Below the pieces are notes generated by a model. That model was not told where the DNA came from. It made no database searches and saw only the letters and a program-made list of their open reading frames with translations. Position numbers and translations under genes: made by a program. This document shows positions 7,863 to 13,832 of a stretch of DNA of 29,159 nucleotides, piece after piece (the first letter of the stretch is position 1; the number at the start of each line of letters is the position of its first letter). Location of the stretch: the NCBI GenBank assembly GCA_049970095.1, contig JBMFNP010000021.1, positions 1 to 29,159 of the forward strand. The letters run 5' to 3'. The DNA comes from SKW197 sp049970095. Lineage in GTDB: Archaea; Thermoplasmatota; Thermoplasmata; Lutacidiplasmatales; SKW197.

Positions 7863-9158
7863 ATGGAACTCAAGGAATTTGTAAAAGAACTGGAAAACAG
7901 AAATATGGTAAAGCATGTGCGAAGGAAGGTAAGCACAAAATATGAAATTTCAACACTGATGAAGTTATTGGAATCAGAAACGATTCTGTTTGAAAATGTG
8001 GATGGTTTTAATATGCCAGTAATTGCAAATCTCTGTCCGACAAGGAAACATGTGGCAATAGGACTGGGCATAAAGGAAGAGCAACTTATCCCAAGAATGA
8101 TTGAGGCAATTAATAACCCAAAGGAACCGGAGATAGTTGATGTGGATTATGGCCAACAACCAGTAGACCTCTCAACAATTCCAATACTCACATACTATCC
8201 TTTTGATGGGGGACCATACATAGCATCTGGTATTGTGATAGCATATGACAGAGAATATGGAATCAATGCATCCTTTCACAGGGCAATGGTGATTGACAGA
8301 GAGCGGATGGTGTTTCGCATACTGGAAAGGGATTTTGATGCCTACATAAAAAGGGGTTTAAAGGAATTTGCATTTTGTATTGGGAACCCTATACCAGTAC
8401 TTCTCGGTGCAGCAATTTCAGTGCCCATAAACATAAATGAACTTGCTATTGCTAACTCCCTTGCACCAATTAAATGTACAAATCTGGATGGACATGTTGT
8501 TCCTCTTGCAGAAATTGTTATGCTCTGTGAATTTACAGGGGAGATGCATGATGAGGGACCATTCCTTGATCTCACCGAGACCCCTGACATTGTGAGAAAA
8601 CAGAGGGTGGCAAAGGTGAAGAAAATTTATTTCAGGGAAAACCCGTTTTACCATGCACTTCTACCAGGGGGACTGGAACACAAGCTGCTTATGGGCATGC
8701 CCAGAGAGCCAACAATATACATAGAGGTGGGAAAGGTTTGCGATGTGAAAGATGTGTACATAACACCAGGGGGTTGTTCCTGGCTCCATGCTGTAGTGAG
8801 CATCAGGAAAAGGAATGCAGAAGATGGCAGGAAAGCAATTGAGGCGGCATTCAGAGGCCATCATTCAGTGAAGCATGTGTTTGTGGTGGATGAGGATATA
8901 GATATTCATAATCCGCAAGAGGTGGAGTGGGCAATGGCTACAAGGTTCCAGGGAAAGGAGGATATAATAATGAAAGAGGAGAAAGGTTCATCTCTAGACC
9001 CCTCTGCAGACCCGAAAACAAGAATGACAACAAAAATGGGTTTTGACCTCACAATTCCGTTTGGGCATGAGGGAAAGGGGTTCAAAAAACCTGAGCTTCC
9101 ATTGAAACTGGATGTAAATGACTATATAGTCAGAGAGCACGCCAAAGATAAAGCGTAA
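7863..9158 (+). CDS. UbiD-family decarboxylase, probable anhydromevalonate phosphate decarboxylase
   Basis: Prenyl-FMN-dependent decarboxylase, about 431 residues, with typical UbiD features: a KHVRRKVSTKYEIST N-terminus, GINASFHRAM, FCIGNPIPVLLGAA, an acidic EFTGEMHDEGPF segment that should hold the catalytic glutamates, and LLPGGLEHKLLMGMPREP. In some archaea a UbiD homologue decarboxylates trans-anhydromevalonate 5-phosphate to isopentenyl phosphate, replacing the phosphomevalonate decarboxylase step. Being coupled to mevalonate kinase makes that the leading assignment. A quinone-pathway or other UbiD is the alternative. The ATG at 7863 follows GGTGTGA, which overlaps the kinase stop; a GTG at 7854 is also possible. 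The 3' end overlaps the convergent gene by 29 bp. A UbiX flavin prenyltransferase is not in this window. Confidence 0.85.
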   Translation: MELKEFVKELENRNMVKHVRRKVSTKYEISTLMKLLESETILFENVDGFNMPVIANLCPTRKHVAIGLGIKEEQLIPRMIEAINNPKEPEIVDVDYGQQPVDLSTIPILTYYPFDGGPYIASGIVIAYDREYGINASFHRAMVIDRERMVFRILERDFDAYIKRGLKEFAFCIGNPIPVLLGAAISVPININELAIANSLAPIKCTNLDGHVVPLAEIVMLCEFTGEMHDEGPFLDLTETPDIVRKQRVAKVKKIYFRENPFYHALLPGGLEHKLLMGMPREPTIYIEVGKVCDVKDVYITPGGCSWLHAVVSIRKRNAEDGRKAIEAAFRGHHSVKHVFVVDEDIDIHNPQEVEWAMATRFQGKEDIIMKEEKGSSLDPSADPKTRMTTKMGFDLTIPFGHEGKGFKKPELPLKLDVNDYIVREHAKDKA

Positions 9159-9708
9159 TTGGGACAGGATCATTTACATTTGGTACTGTAAGATAGTTTA
9201 TTGAGGTTGTTCTTTGCTGGGGCACTTTGCTAACTCCGTTGCTCATCTCTGTCGCTGTGTTGTCTGGAATTGTGTCTGAAAGGAATAAAACCCTGTTTGT
9301 CCCGCTTACGCTTACTGCAGCATATACTGCATAGTGATATTCTGGCTTCTTTGCAAGCTCAAATTTTGCTTCTATGGATTTTCGCAGTTCGGATGTAGGC
9401 ATGCTCTGGGCATTGGCATAAAAGCCGAGATAATATTCTATTGCTTTCTGCACCGAGACATCGTAGATGTAAAGGGTGGTGCCAGTTGTAGAAACATAAC
9501 TCGTCTTATTTATCGTGGACATCAGGGTGGTGGTGAGCATATCCGCTGCATACTGGGTTTCATGCACAAACTGTGTTGATGGAGGATTTCTGAGATATTT
9601 TTCAGCCACAACATATAGTGCCGCTGCAGCAACTGACAGAATGATGAAGAAAAGAATAGTATCAACCAGTGCGGTCTGTGCTTTACTTTTAATTTTCCGC
9701 CATCTCAT
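9130..9708 (-). CDS. single-pass membrane protein, pseudopilin-like
   Basis: 192-residue protein with a basic N-terminus (MRWRKIKSKAQ) and one hydrophobic helix (about residues 14-33, VDTILFFIILSVAAAALYVV). An extracytoplasmic domain rich in Thr, Ser and Tyr follows. This resembles archaeal type IV pilin-like or TadE-like proteins, with KAQTAL where a class III signal cleavage could occur, but no canonical prepilin motif is certain. The ATG at 9708 is used; a GTG at 9717 would add three residues. It follows the similar membrane-anchored gene at 9711-10196 directly, implying a shared transcript. Its 3' end overlaps the UbiD gene tail by 29 bp. Function unknown; a minor surface-filament component is a guess. 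Confidence 0.7.
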   Translation of the reverse strand: MRWRKIKSKAQTALVDTILFFIILSVAAAALYVVAEKYLRNPPSTQFVHETQYAADMLTTTLMSTINKTSYVSTTGTTLYIYDVSVQKAIEYYLGFYANAQSMPTSELRKSIEAKFELAKKPEYHYAVYAAVSVSGTNRVLFLSDTIPDNTATEMSNGVSKVPQQRTTSINYLTVPNVNDPVPITLYLWRAL

Positions 9709-9710
9709 TT

Positions 9711-10196
9711 TTACCACATCTCCACAGTCAATCGCCCAATGTGAAAAACATCATGCTTATCTTTTAGAACCACTGGCGCAGTTTCCACAGCATAGATTTC
9801 AGGTCTGGGTGTCGGGGGTTCTTCTCCAAAATTCCATTTATTTGTTGTGTTTTCCAGGTCCTCAATTGTGATTCTGAATTTATGCGTTGAATGTAAATCC
9901 TTGAGTACTGTCTGGTTTGTCAAATTCTTGATTTTCTCAATATCAAAAGCTCCACTTACTGGGTTCATGCTATAGGTTCCATTGTACATTATTTTTTCAT
10001 ATGAACGCACAAGGCGTGAGAGGGAGTAGCATTCATCCTGAATTGTTTCCTGAGTTGTTGTGGTAAGATAGAGAGAAACCACATGTACTACGCTGATCAG
10101 GAAGACAGTCACTCCTACAATAATCAGTATCATTGCCGGAATTTCCTCATAAAATCCTGCCACACCACATGGATTTCGCCTTACTCTGAATTTCAT
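9711..10196 (-). CDS. single-pass membrane protein, pseudopilin-like
   Basis: 161-residue protein beginning MKFRVRRNPCGVAGFYEEIP, followed by a hydrophobic helix (about residues 21-42, ending VVSLYL). The outward domain has a TQETIQDECYSLSRLVRSYE helix and two N-x-T sequons. A glutamate pair just before the hydrophobic helix recalls pseudopilins, but no family is recognised with confidence. The ATG at 10196 is preferred over one at 10214 because AGGA lies upstream of it. It is first in a two-gene unit with another pilin-like protein, whose frame starts within its final codons. A pair of minor pilins or a surface sensor would fit. Confidence 0.68.
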   Translation of the reverse strand: MKFRVRRNPCGVAGFYEEIPAMILIIVGVTVFLISVVHVVSLYLTTTTQETIQDECYSLSRLVRSYEKIMYNGTYSMNPVSGAFDIEKIKNLTNQTVLKDLHSTHKFRITIEDLENTTNKWNFGEEPPTPRPEIYAVETAPVVLKDKHDVFHIGRLTVEMW

Positions 10197-10214
10197 CGTT
10201 ATTCCTAATAGCAT

Positions 10215-10400
10215 AGGGGTTTTTTAATCTTTCCCTTTCCAGTGGGATGTAGAAAAAGAAAAATAAAATACCACCATATTTTTCTAGCAATTGTGAGCGA
10301 TCAAAAGTCAAGAAATTAGAGAAAATAGGACAGAAGAATGAGAGAACTCGGTGAAAAGTATGAACTCATAGAATAAATCTACATCCCCATCATTCACAAG
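10215..10400. other. AT-rich divergent intergenic region
   Basis: The gap separates divergent transcripts. A TTAAAAAA stretch near 10225-10235 (minus strand) could be the TATA box for the pilin-like pair. No ORF, RNA-like structure or repeat was found in the remainder. The plus-strand promoter elements are listed separately. Confidence 0.5.
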
Positions 10401-10410
10401 AATTAAATAC
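10401..10410 (+). promoter_or_regulatory. TATA box of small membrane protein pair
   Basis: AATTAAATAC matches the TATA form found before other genes here. It would place the transcription start near 10432-10436, within the palindrome at 10417-10437, leaving a leader of about 30 nt with a GAGGTGA ribosome-binding site. Confidence 0.6.
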
Positions 10411-10416
10411 TAGTAT

Positions 10417-10437
10417 GTATTCGGTGTTACCAAATAC
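10417..10437 (+). promoter_or_regulatory. operator-like 21-bp palindrome
   Basis: GTATTCGGT-GTT-ACCAAATAC: the two 9-base arms are complementary at eight of nine positions around a three-base centre. It lies just downstream of the TATA box and overlaps the predicted start site, a classic position for an archaeal repressor. A further half-like copy, GTATTACCAAC, follows at 10444-10454. The symmetry suggests a dimeric winged-helix regulator, whose identity is not visible here. Confidence 0.6.
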
Positions 10438-10466
10438 AAAAAAGTATTACCAACAGAGGTGAAAAA

Positions 10467-10772
10467 ATGTGGTTGATAACAACTCTGGTATGCGCTCTGA
10501 TTGCCACAGCAGTCTACTTTGTGTTGGAACAGAGGAAACTTGGAAAGAAATACAGAATTCACTATCTTGCACTGATGTTCTGGGGTGCGACACTGATGAT
10601 TTTTGTTGACCATCTCATTGGTTATATGGAAGAGGGCGGGAGTTTCATTGAAATTGAAACCGATGGATTGGTTCCAAATGCAACCTTGCTTGGTATCCTG
10701 ATGGCACTTCCAGTCCTCTGTGTTTGGCTTGGTGCAATCGGAGTGGAAAAGGTTCGTGAGAACAGGAGGTGA
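10467..10772 (+). CDS. small three-helix membrane protein (paralogue 1)
   Basis: 101-residue integral membrane protein of unknown function. Hydrophobic segments lie at about residues 2-19, 34-49 (LALMFWGATLMIFVDHLIGY) and 72-93, with a charged C-terminus. It starts at ATG with GAGGTGA just upstream. It is clearly related to the next gene: both have an LMxWGxxLMxxV(D/E)H helix, a variable acidic loop, then a third hydrophobic helix. The two genes are tandem and very close, so the products may form a heterodimer. A palindromic operator overlaps the promoter, so expression is probably regulated. No family is recognised. Confidence 0.75.
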   Translation: MWLITTLVCALIATAVYFVLEQRKLGKKYRIHYLALMFWGATLMIFVDHLIGYMEEGGSFIEIETDGLVPNATLLGILMALPVLCVWLGAIGVEKVRENRR

Positions 10773-10776
10773 AAAA

Positions 10777-11103
10777 ATGGCATGTTTTCTTGTGCCTACA
10801 GGCGTGGCAATAGTGATTACACTGATAGCAGTGTTTGGACGCAACAGATTCTCCAATGTGTGGAAGAACAGAATTTTGATGCTGGACCTGATGCTATGGG
10901 GAGGTGCCCTGATGCTGGCAGTGGAGCATTATGCGCATCAGGAAATCGTACCCTACTTTCCGTTCCTCACAAGGGGAATGGATGAAGTCCTCCCAGAGAT
11001 GGCGATGGTTGGCATCCCGATGACACTGATAATCTTTGCAGCATGGGGTATTCTTGTAGTTGCCACATCTAAAATAAGTGTATTAAAACCAGCAGAAGAA
11101 TAA
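10777..11103 (+). CDS. small three-helix membrane protein (paralogue 2)
   Basis: 108-residue membrane protein, paralogue of the preceding gene. It has helices near residues 5-20, 35-50 (LDLMLWGGALMLAVEHYAHQ) and 76-98, and a short charged tail. The ATG at 10777 has a near-perfect AGGAGGTGA upstream, whose TGA is the stop codon of the first paralogue, so translation is coupled. A frame extended upstream to 10720 would overlap the first gene without support and is rejected. The conserved Asp/Glu-His in the second helix could bind a metal or proton, or support pairing; this is inference only. Confidence 0.75.
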   Translation: MACFLVPTGVAIVITLIAVFGRNRFSNVWKNRILMLDLMLWGGALMLAVEHYAHQEIVPYFPFLTRGMDEVLPEMAMVGIPMTLIIFAAWGILVVATSKISVLKPAEE

Positions 11104-11128
11104 AATTTTTCATTCTTTTTATCTTTTG
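11104..11128 (+). terminator. T-rich archaeal terminator
   Basis: Directly after the stop codon come three T-runs (ATTTTTC, CTTTTT and CTTTT), the form of intrinsic archaeal terminators. It should separate the membrane protein pair from the ubiquitin-like cassette. Confidence 0.5.
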
Positions 11129-11134
11129 GCTCTT

Positions 11135-11153
11135 GCAATTTTTTGGAAATTGC
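11135..11153 (+). other. short hairpin between transcripts
   Basis: GCAATTT and AAATTGC form a seven-base-pair stem around a TTTGG loop. A CTTGC upstream can alternatively pair with GCAAG near 11161-11165. It lies between the T-rich terminator and the promoter of the UFM1-like cassette. It could be part of termination or RNA end protection; no protein-binding role is evident. Confidence 0.4.
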
Positions 11154-11226
11154 TGGAAAAGCAAGTTAAGGCTGTCTAAATATTTCCCATTTTAAGTGTG
11201 TAATCTCAGTCAACTCAATCATAACT

Positions 11227-11235
11227 CATAAATAC
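11227..11235 (+). promoter_or_regulatory. TATA box of UFM1-like cassette
   Basis: CATAAATAC, which places the transcription start near 11256 and gives a leader of only about ten bases before the modifier ATG at 11266. No palindrome comparable to the one at 10417 is seen here, so constitutive expression is plausible. Confidence 0.55.
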
Positions 11236-11265
11236 TACTCTTTCATATCTTCAAATGTGGTAAAC

Positions 11266-11511
11266 ATGGCAGTAGTAACCCTGCGGTTTATATTTATAAG
11301 TGAACCGGACAAGCCCGTGGTGACTGTAAAGGTCCCAGATAGCATGCTATTTCAGGAAGCCCTAGTAATTGCAGCAAAGCAGCAGAATAAAGATCCTACA
11401 ATCTTAAGTGCAACATACCCTGCAGGCACTCCCATAACTGGTGGGACTGTTGGTGAGGTTGCAGAAAAGAACACTGTAATACATGTTATAGATCCATCAG
11501 TTGTAGGGTGA
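11266..11511 (+). CDS. UFM1-like ubiquitin-fold modifier
   Basis: 81-residue beta-grasp protein, the likely conjugated modifier of the cassette. Compared from memory with human UFM1 it aligns without gaps through residue 54, sharing P14, P24, S26, F29, L33, A36-A37 and G54. The pattern is two N-terminal strands (TLRFIFISEPDKP), a helix (FQEALVIAAKQQ) and a final strand VIHVID. The product ends in Val-Val-Gly, the single-glycine end that human UFM1 has only after its last two residues are cut off. Lys68 aligns with the UFM1 chain-forming Lys69. The ATG at 11266 is preferred to a GTG at 11257. It is followed by E2, E1 and JAMM genes. A ThiS/MoaD-type sulfur carrier is the alternative, but those end in Gly-Gly and lack E2 partners. 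Confidence 0.88.
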   Translation: MAVVTLRFIFISEPDKPVVTVKVPDSMLFQEALVIAAKQQNKDPTILSATYPAGTPITGGTVGEVAEKNTVIHVIDPSVVG

Positions 11512-11515
11512 GAGG

Positions 11516-11995
11516 ATACCAAAAGAGCCAGACCTGTTCCACTTCCTCCAGTGTGCAACGGTTGCCTCACCAGGTGACAAAAAATGGTCTCTGAGAATAA
11601 AGGAAGAGAAGTACGCCTTAGTCAAACTTATAGAATACATAGAATACTGGGAAAAAGTAGGGGACAATCCTAGATGGTTCTCAATAAAGCCAGTTAATGA
11701 AGATGCCACAAGATGGGCGGGAACCGTTACATGCCAAAACTATCAATTTGAAATTGAACTTGTGCTTAAAAAAACCTATCCACACACACCCCCTGCTGCA
11801 AGAATTCCTGTACTGATTGATTATACAGATAGAAAACTGGAGGATGAAGTTCTCGGTCTCAGAATCTGCGACATGCACATGGAGCAAAACTTCTGGTGGA
11901 ATGAGCACTGCAGCATTGCGCTCTATCTTAAAAGAGAGGTCTCCTACTGGGTGCAAAGTGTGCTTACGATGGCAATAAGACAGGGATATTTATGA
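11516..11995 (+). CDS. UFC1-like E2 conjugating enzyme, non-canonical start
   Basis: E2-type enzyme that should accept the modifier from the E1 on a cysteine. The 159-residue frame resembles human UFC1 along its length: KKWSLRIKEEKYALVKLIEY, NPRWFSIKP, ATRWAGTV, FEIELVLKKTYPHTPPAARI (UFC1 has YPTTAPEI) and LGLRICDMH followed by FWW (UFC1 has GGKICLTDHF and PLW). The candidate catalytic residue is Cys118 (codon 11867-11869), against Cys116 in UFC1. There is no ATG, GTG or TTG that keeps the conserved N-terminus. The frame is closed upstream by TAG at 11504, and ATA at 11516 follows GGTGA by four bases. CTG at 11534, or a +1 frameshift from the modifier gene, are alternatives. The stop overlaps the E1 start (ATGA). 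Confidence 0.85.
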   Translation: MPKEPDLFHFLQCATVASPGDKKWSLRIKEEKYALVKLIEYIEYWEKVGDNPRWFSIKPVNEDATRWAGTVTCQNYQFEIELVLKKTYPHTPPAARIPVLIDYTDRKLEDEVLGLRICDMHMEQNFWWNEHCSIALYLKREVSYWVQSVLTMAIRQGYL

Positions 11996-12816
11996 GTGCC
12001 GAGAGATACAGCCGCCTTGTGATTTTTCCCCATGCGAAGTTAGAGGAACTGAGAAAAAAAAGAATTGTGATTGTGGGAGCTGGAGGTCTGGGAGCGGTGT
12101 GTGCAGACATAATGACACGCTTGGGCACAGGAGAGATTGTAATTTTTGACTATGATACACTTGAAGAGGGTAACCTGAACAGGATGATTTATCGTACTGA
12201 CCAACTCGGAATGAAAAAGGTGGAAGCACTCAAAGAGTATCTCAACTATGTAAATCCAGATGTAAAGATTATCCCTCACCCACTAGATATCACCAGGGAT
12301 GGTTATGAAAAATTCATAGATGAGTTGAAAAACTGTGACATTGTGTTCGGGTGCGTGGATAGTTTTGGTGTACGGATGTTCATAAATTCCAAATGTGTGG
12401 AATTCAAGAGAACATATGTGGATGGAGGTACAAGTCTGGACGGTATTCGAGGCTCGGTGCACACAATAATCCCTGGCAAAACCGCATGTTATAGGTGCCA
12501 TGTAATAAGCCAGCAAACTGATTTTCCAATGAAAACACCCGGCCATAAATCAGGCACATGCTATGCGGTCTCTCTCCCCACAACAATGGGGATAATCAGC
12601 GCAATAGAATGTCAGGAGGCATTGAAACTTCTTCTGGGTTTTGGAAAGGTCTTGCCATATATAATGTACGATGGGCTCACGGGCACAATGAATGTGATAA
12701 ACTGGAAACGGAACCCAAAGTGCCAGATATGTGGGAAAAAAAAGAAGGAGAAAATTGAGAATAGCAAACTAAAGGAACTGGAAAAAATAGATGAACTCTT
12801 TGAAAAGTTGATGTAA
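11992..12816 (+). CDS. UBA5-like E1 activating enzyme
   Basis: Adenylates the modifier C-terminus and carries it as a thioester. The 274-residue single-domain ThiF-fold protein has IVIVGAGGLGAVCADIMTR (ATP loop, residues 25-43), FDYDTLEEGNLNR (52-64), zinc ligands C166/C169 and C244/C247, and SGTCYAVSLPTTMG around Cys190. Human UBA5 has a matching GVCAASLPTTMG at its catalytic Cys250. The GFGKVLPYIMYDGLTGTMN segment also follows UBA5. It lacks the long UBA5 C-terminal tail that binds UFM1 and UFC1, and ends instead in a short charged helix after the second CxxC. The start overlaps the E2 stop, and the JAMM gene begins at the very next base after its own stop. MoeB/ThiF function is less likely, because a separate MoeB-like gene exists at 20120. 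Confidence 0.9.
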   Translation: MSAERYSRLVIFPHAKLEELRKKRIVIVGAGGLGAVCADIMTRLGTGEIVIFDYDTLEEGNLNRMIYRTDQLGMKKVEALKEYLNYVNPDVKIIPHPLDITRDGYEKFIDELKNCDIVFGCVDSFGVRMFINSKCVEFKRTYVDGGTSLDGIRGSVHTIIPGKTACYRCHVISQQTDFPMKTPGHKSGTCYAVSLPTTMGIISAIECQEALKLLLGFGKVLPYIMYDGLTGTMNVINWKRNPKCQICGKKKKEKIENSKLKELEKIDELFEKLM

Positions 12817-13827
12817 ATGCAGGAAATTGTGATGGTGAATGCAGCAAAGGAAAAAATTCTTACACATGCAAGGGAACATGCAAAACAATCTGGACATGAG
12901 GTTGTTGGATGGCTTGTGGGATTTTTTGATGCAGATGATGTCTTTGTGCTGGATGCGGTACCCGCAACCCAGTATATCTCCCAATCAAAGTACGGGGCAG
13001 AAGCAAATCCTGTTGAGGAAATGAACCTGGCAATGAGCTACCCCAGGAAAATTGGAATTGTGGGGCTCTATCACTCCCATCCCTTTAGAGAGGATTTCCT
13101 TGAAGCTACTGCAGGACGGGAAGAGCATTCCATGTTCCACAGTGAGATTGATGACCACACACTTTCTTCAAGAGCCTCAAGCAAGAAGAACTACCTTTCA
13201 GTGGTGACGGATGGCTATTCTCTTGGTTGCTTTCTCTATTCAAAGAAAGGTGCGGTGATGATTCCACCAAAACTTGTAGAAAGTTATCCATACCAAAACC
13301 GACTGGCTGAGTATTACACGAAATTGAGATTTGAAATAAAATTAGATGGACCAGTTAGTTTGAGAGAGGCGTTTTTTGAATCCAGAAACCAGATTGTGGA
13401 AAAAATTGAGAATATTTTCATGCGGGAACTGAAGGATGTCGAAATGTATCCAGATGAGACATTTGAAAAATGCGAACTTAACCTTGCATATGCAAGTGAA
13501 ACCAGTGTGAAAGAAAATCTTATGAAATTAGTTTTGGACAGGGAAATGGTAATTGAATATTCTCTTGCCTTCAATATTGTGCCAACCATATTTGCAGATC
13601 GAAACGCAAGTGCCCTGGAAATCCTTAATTTATGCAAGGAAGAATCCATAGACCAGTGCCTTAACCTCTTTTCAAAGGCAGATATAGAAAAGGTACGACG
13701 GGAAATAAAAAGGGGTTGTAATCTCGTTGAATGTCATTTTGGCGAACTGGTAATAGAGAAAACTGGAATTCTGCCAAAAATCAAGTATATCCCGCCGCAC
13801 AGACCTATATGCGGTAAAAAAAGTTAG
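12817..13827 (+). CDS. JAMM (MPN+) metalloprotease with novel C-terminal domain
   Basis: Probable zinc isopeptidase that removes or processes the modifier. The N-terminal half (about 1-160) has the JAMM elements: Glu28 in GHEVVGWLVG, the HSHP motif (H86, H88), and SEID with Asp112 as the likely third ligand. The distance from H88 to Asp112 is 24 residues, against 11 in the usual HxHx10D, so an insertion of about 13 residues is present. The C-terminal half (about 165-336) is mostly helical, unrecognised, and ends in RPICGKKS. It abuts the E1 stop codon. ATG 12832, with AGGA upstream, is an alternative start. Eukaryotic UFM1 is cut by cysteine proteases (UFSPs), so a JAMM enzyme here is a non-orthologous replacement if the pathway is UFM1-like. 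Confidence 0.85.
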   Translation: MQEIVMVNAAKEKILTHAREHAKQSGHEVVGWLVGFFDADDVFVLDAVPATQYISQSKYGAEANPVEEMNLAMSYPRKIGIVGLYHSHPFREDFLEATAGREEHSMFHSEIDDHTLSSRASSKKNYLSVVTDGYSLGCFLYSKKGAVMIPPKLVESYPYQNRLAEYYTKLRFEIKLDGPVSLREAFFESRNQIVEKIENIFMRELKDVEMYPDETFEKCELNLAYASETSVKENLMKLVLDREMVIEYSLAFNIVPTIFADRNASALEILNLCKEESIDQCLNLFSKADIEKVRREIKRGCNLVECHFGELVIEKTGILPKIKYIPPHRPICGKKS

Positions 13828-13832
13828 GGATC

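Noticed and set aside
10289..10300. AATTGTGAGCG, identical to one arm of the bacterial lac operator
   Set aside because: Only the left arm matches and the symmetric partner is missing. In an archaeal intergenic region this is chance.
10720..10776. Upstream extension of the second membrane paralogue
   Set aside because: It would overlap the first paralogue in another frame. The ATG at 10777 has a near-perfect ribosome-binding site.
10410..10856. 148-codon minus-strand frame opposite the small membrane proteins
   Set aside because: No recognisable protein; it shadows two plus-strand genes with good ribosome-binding sites.
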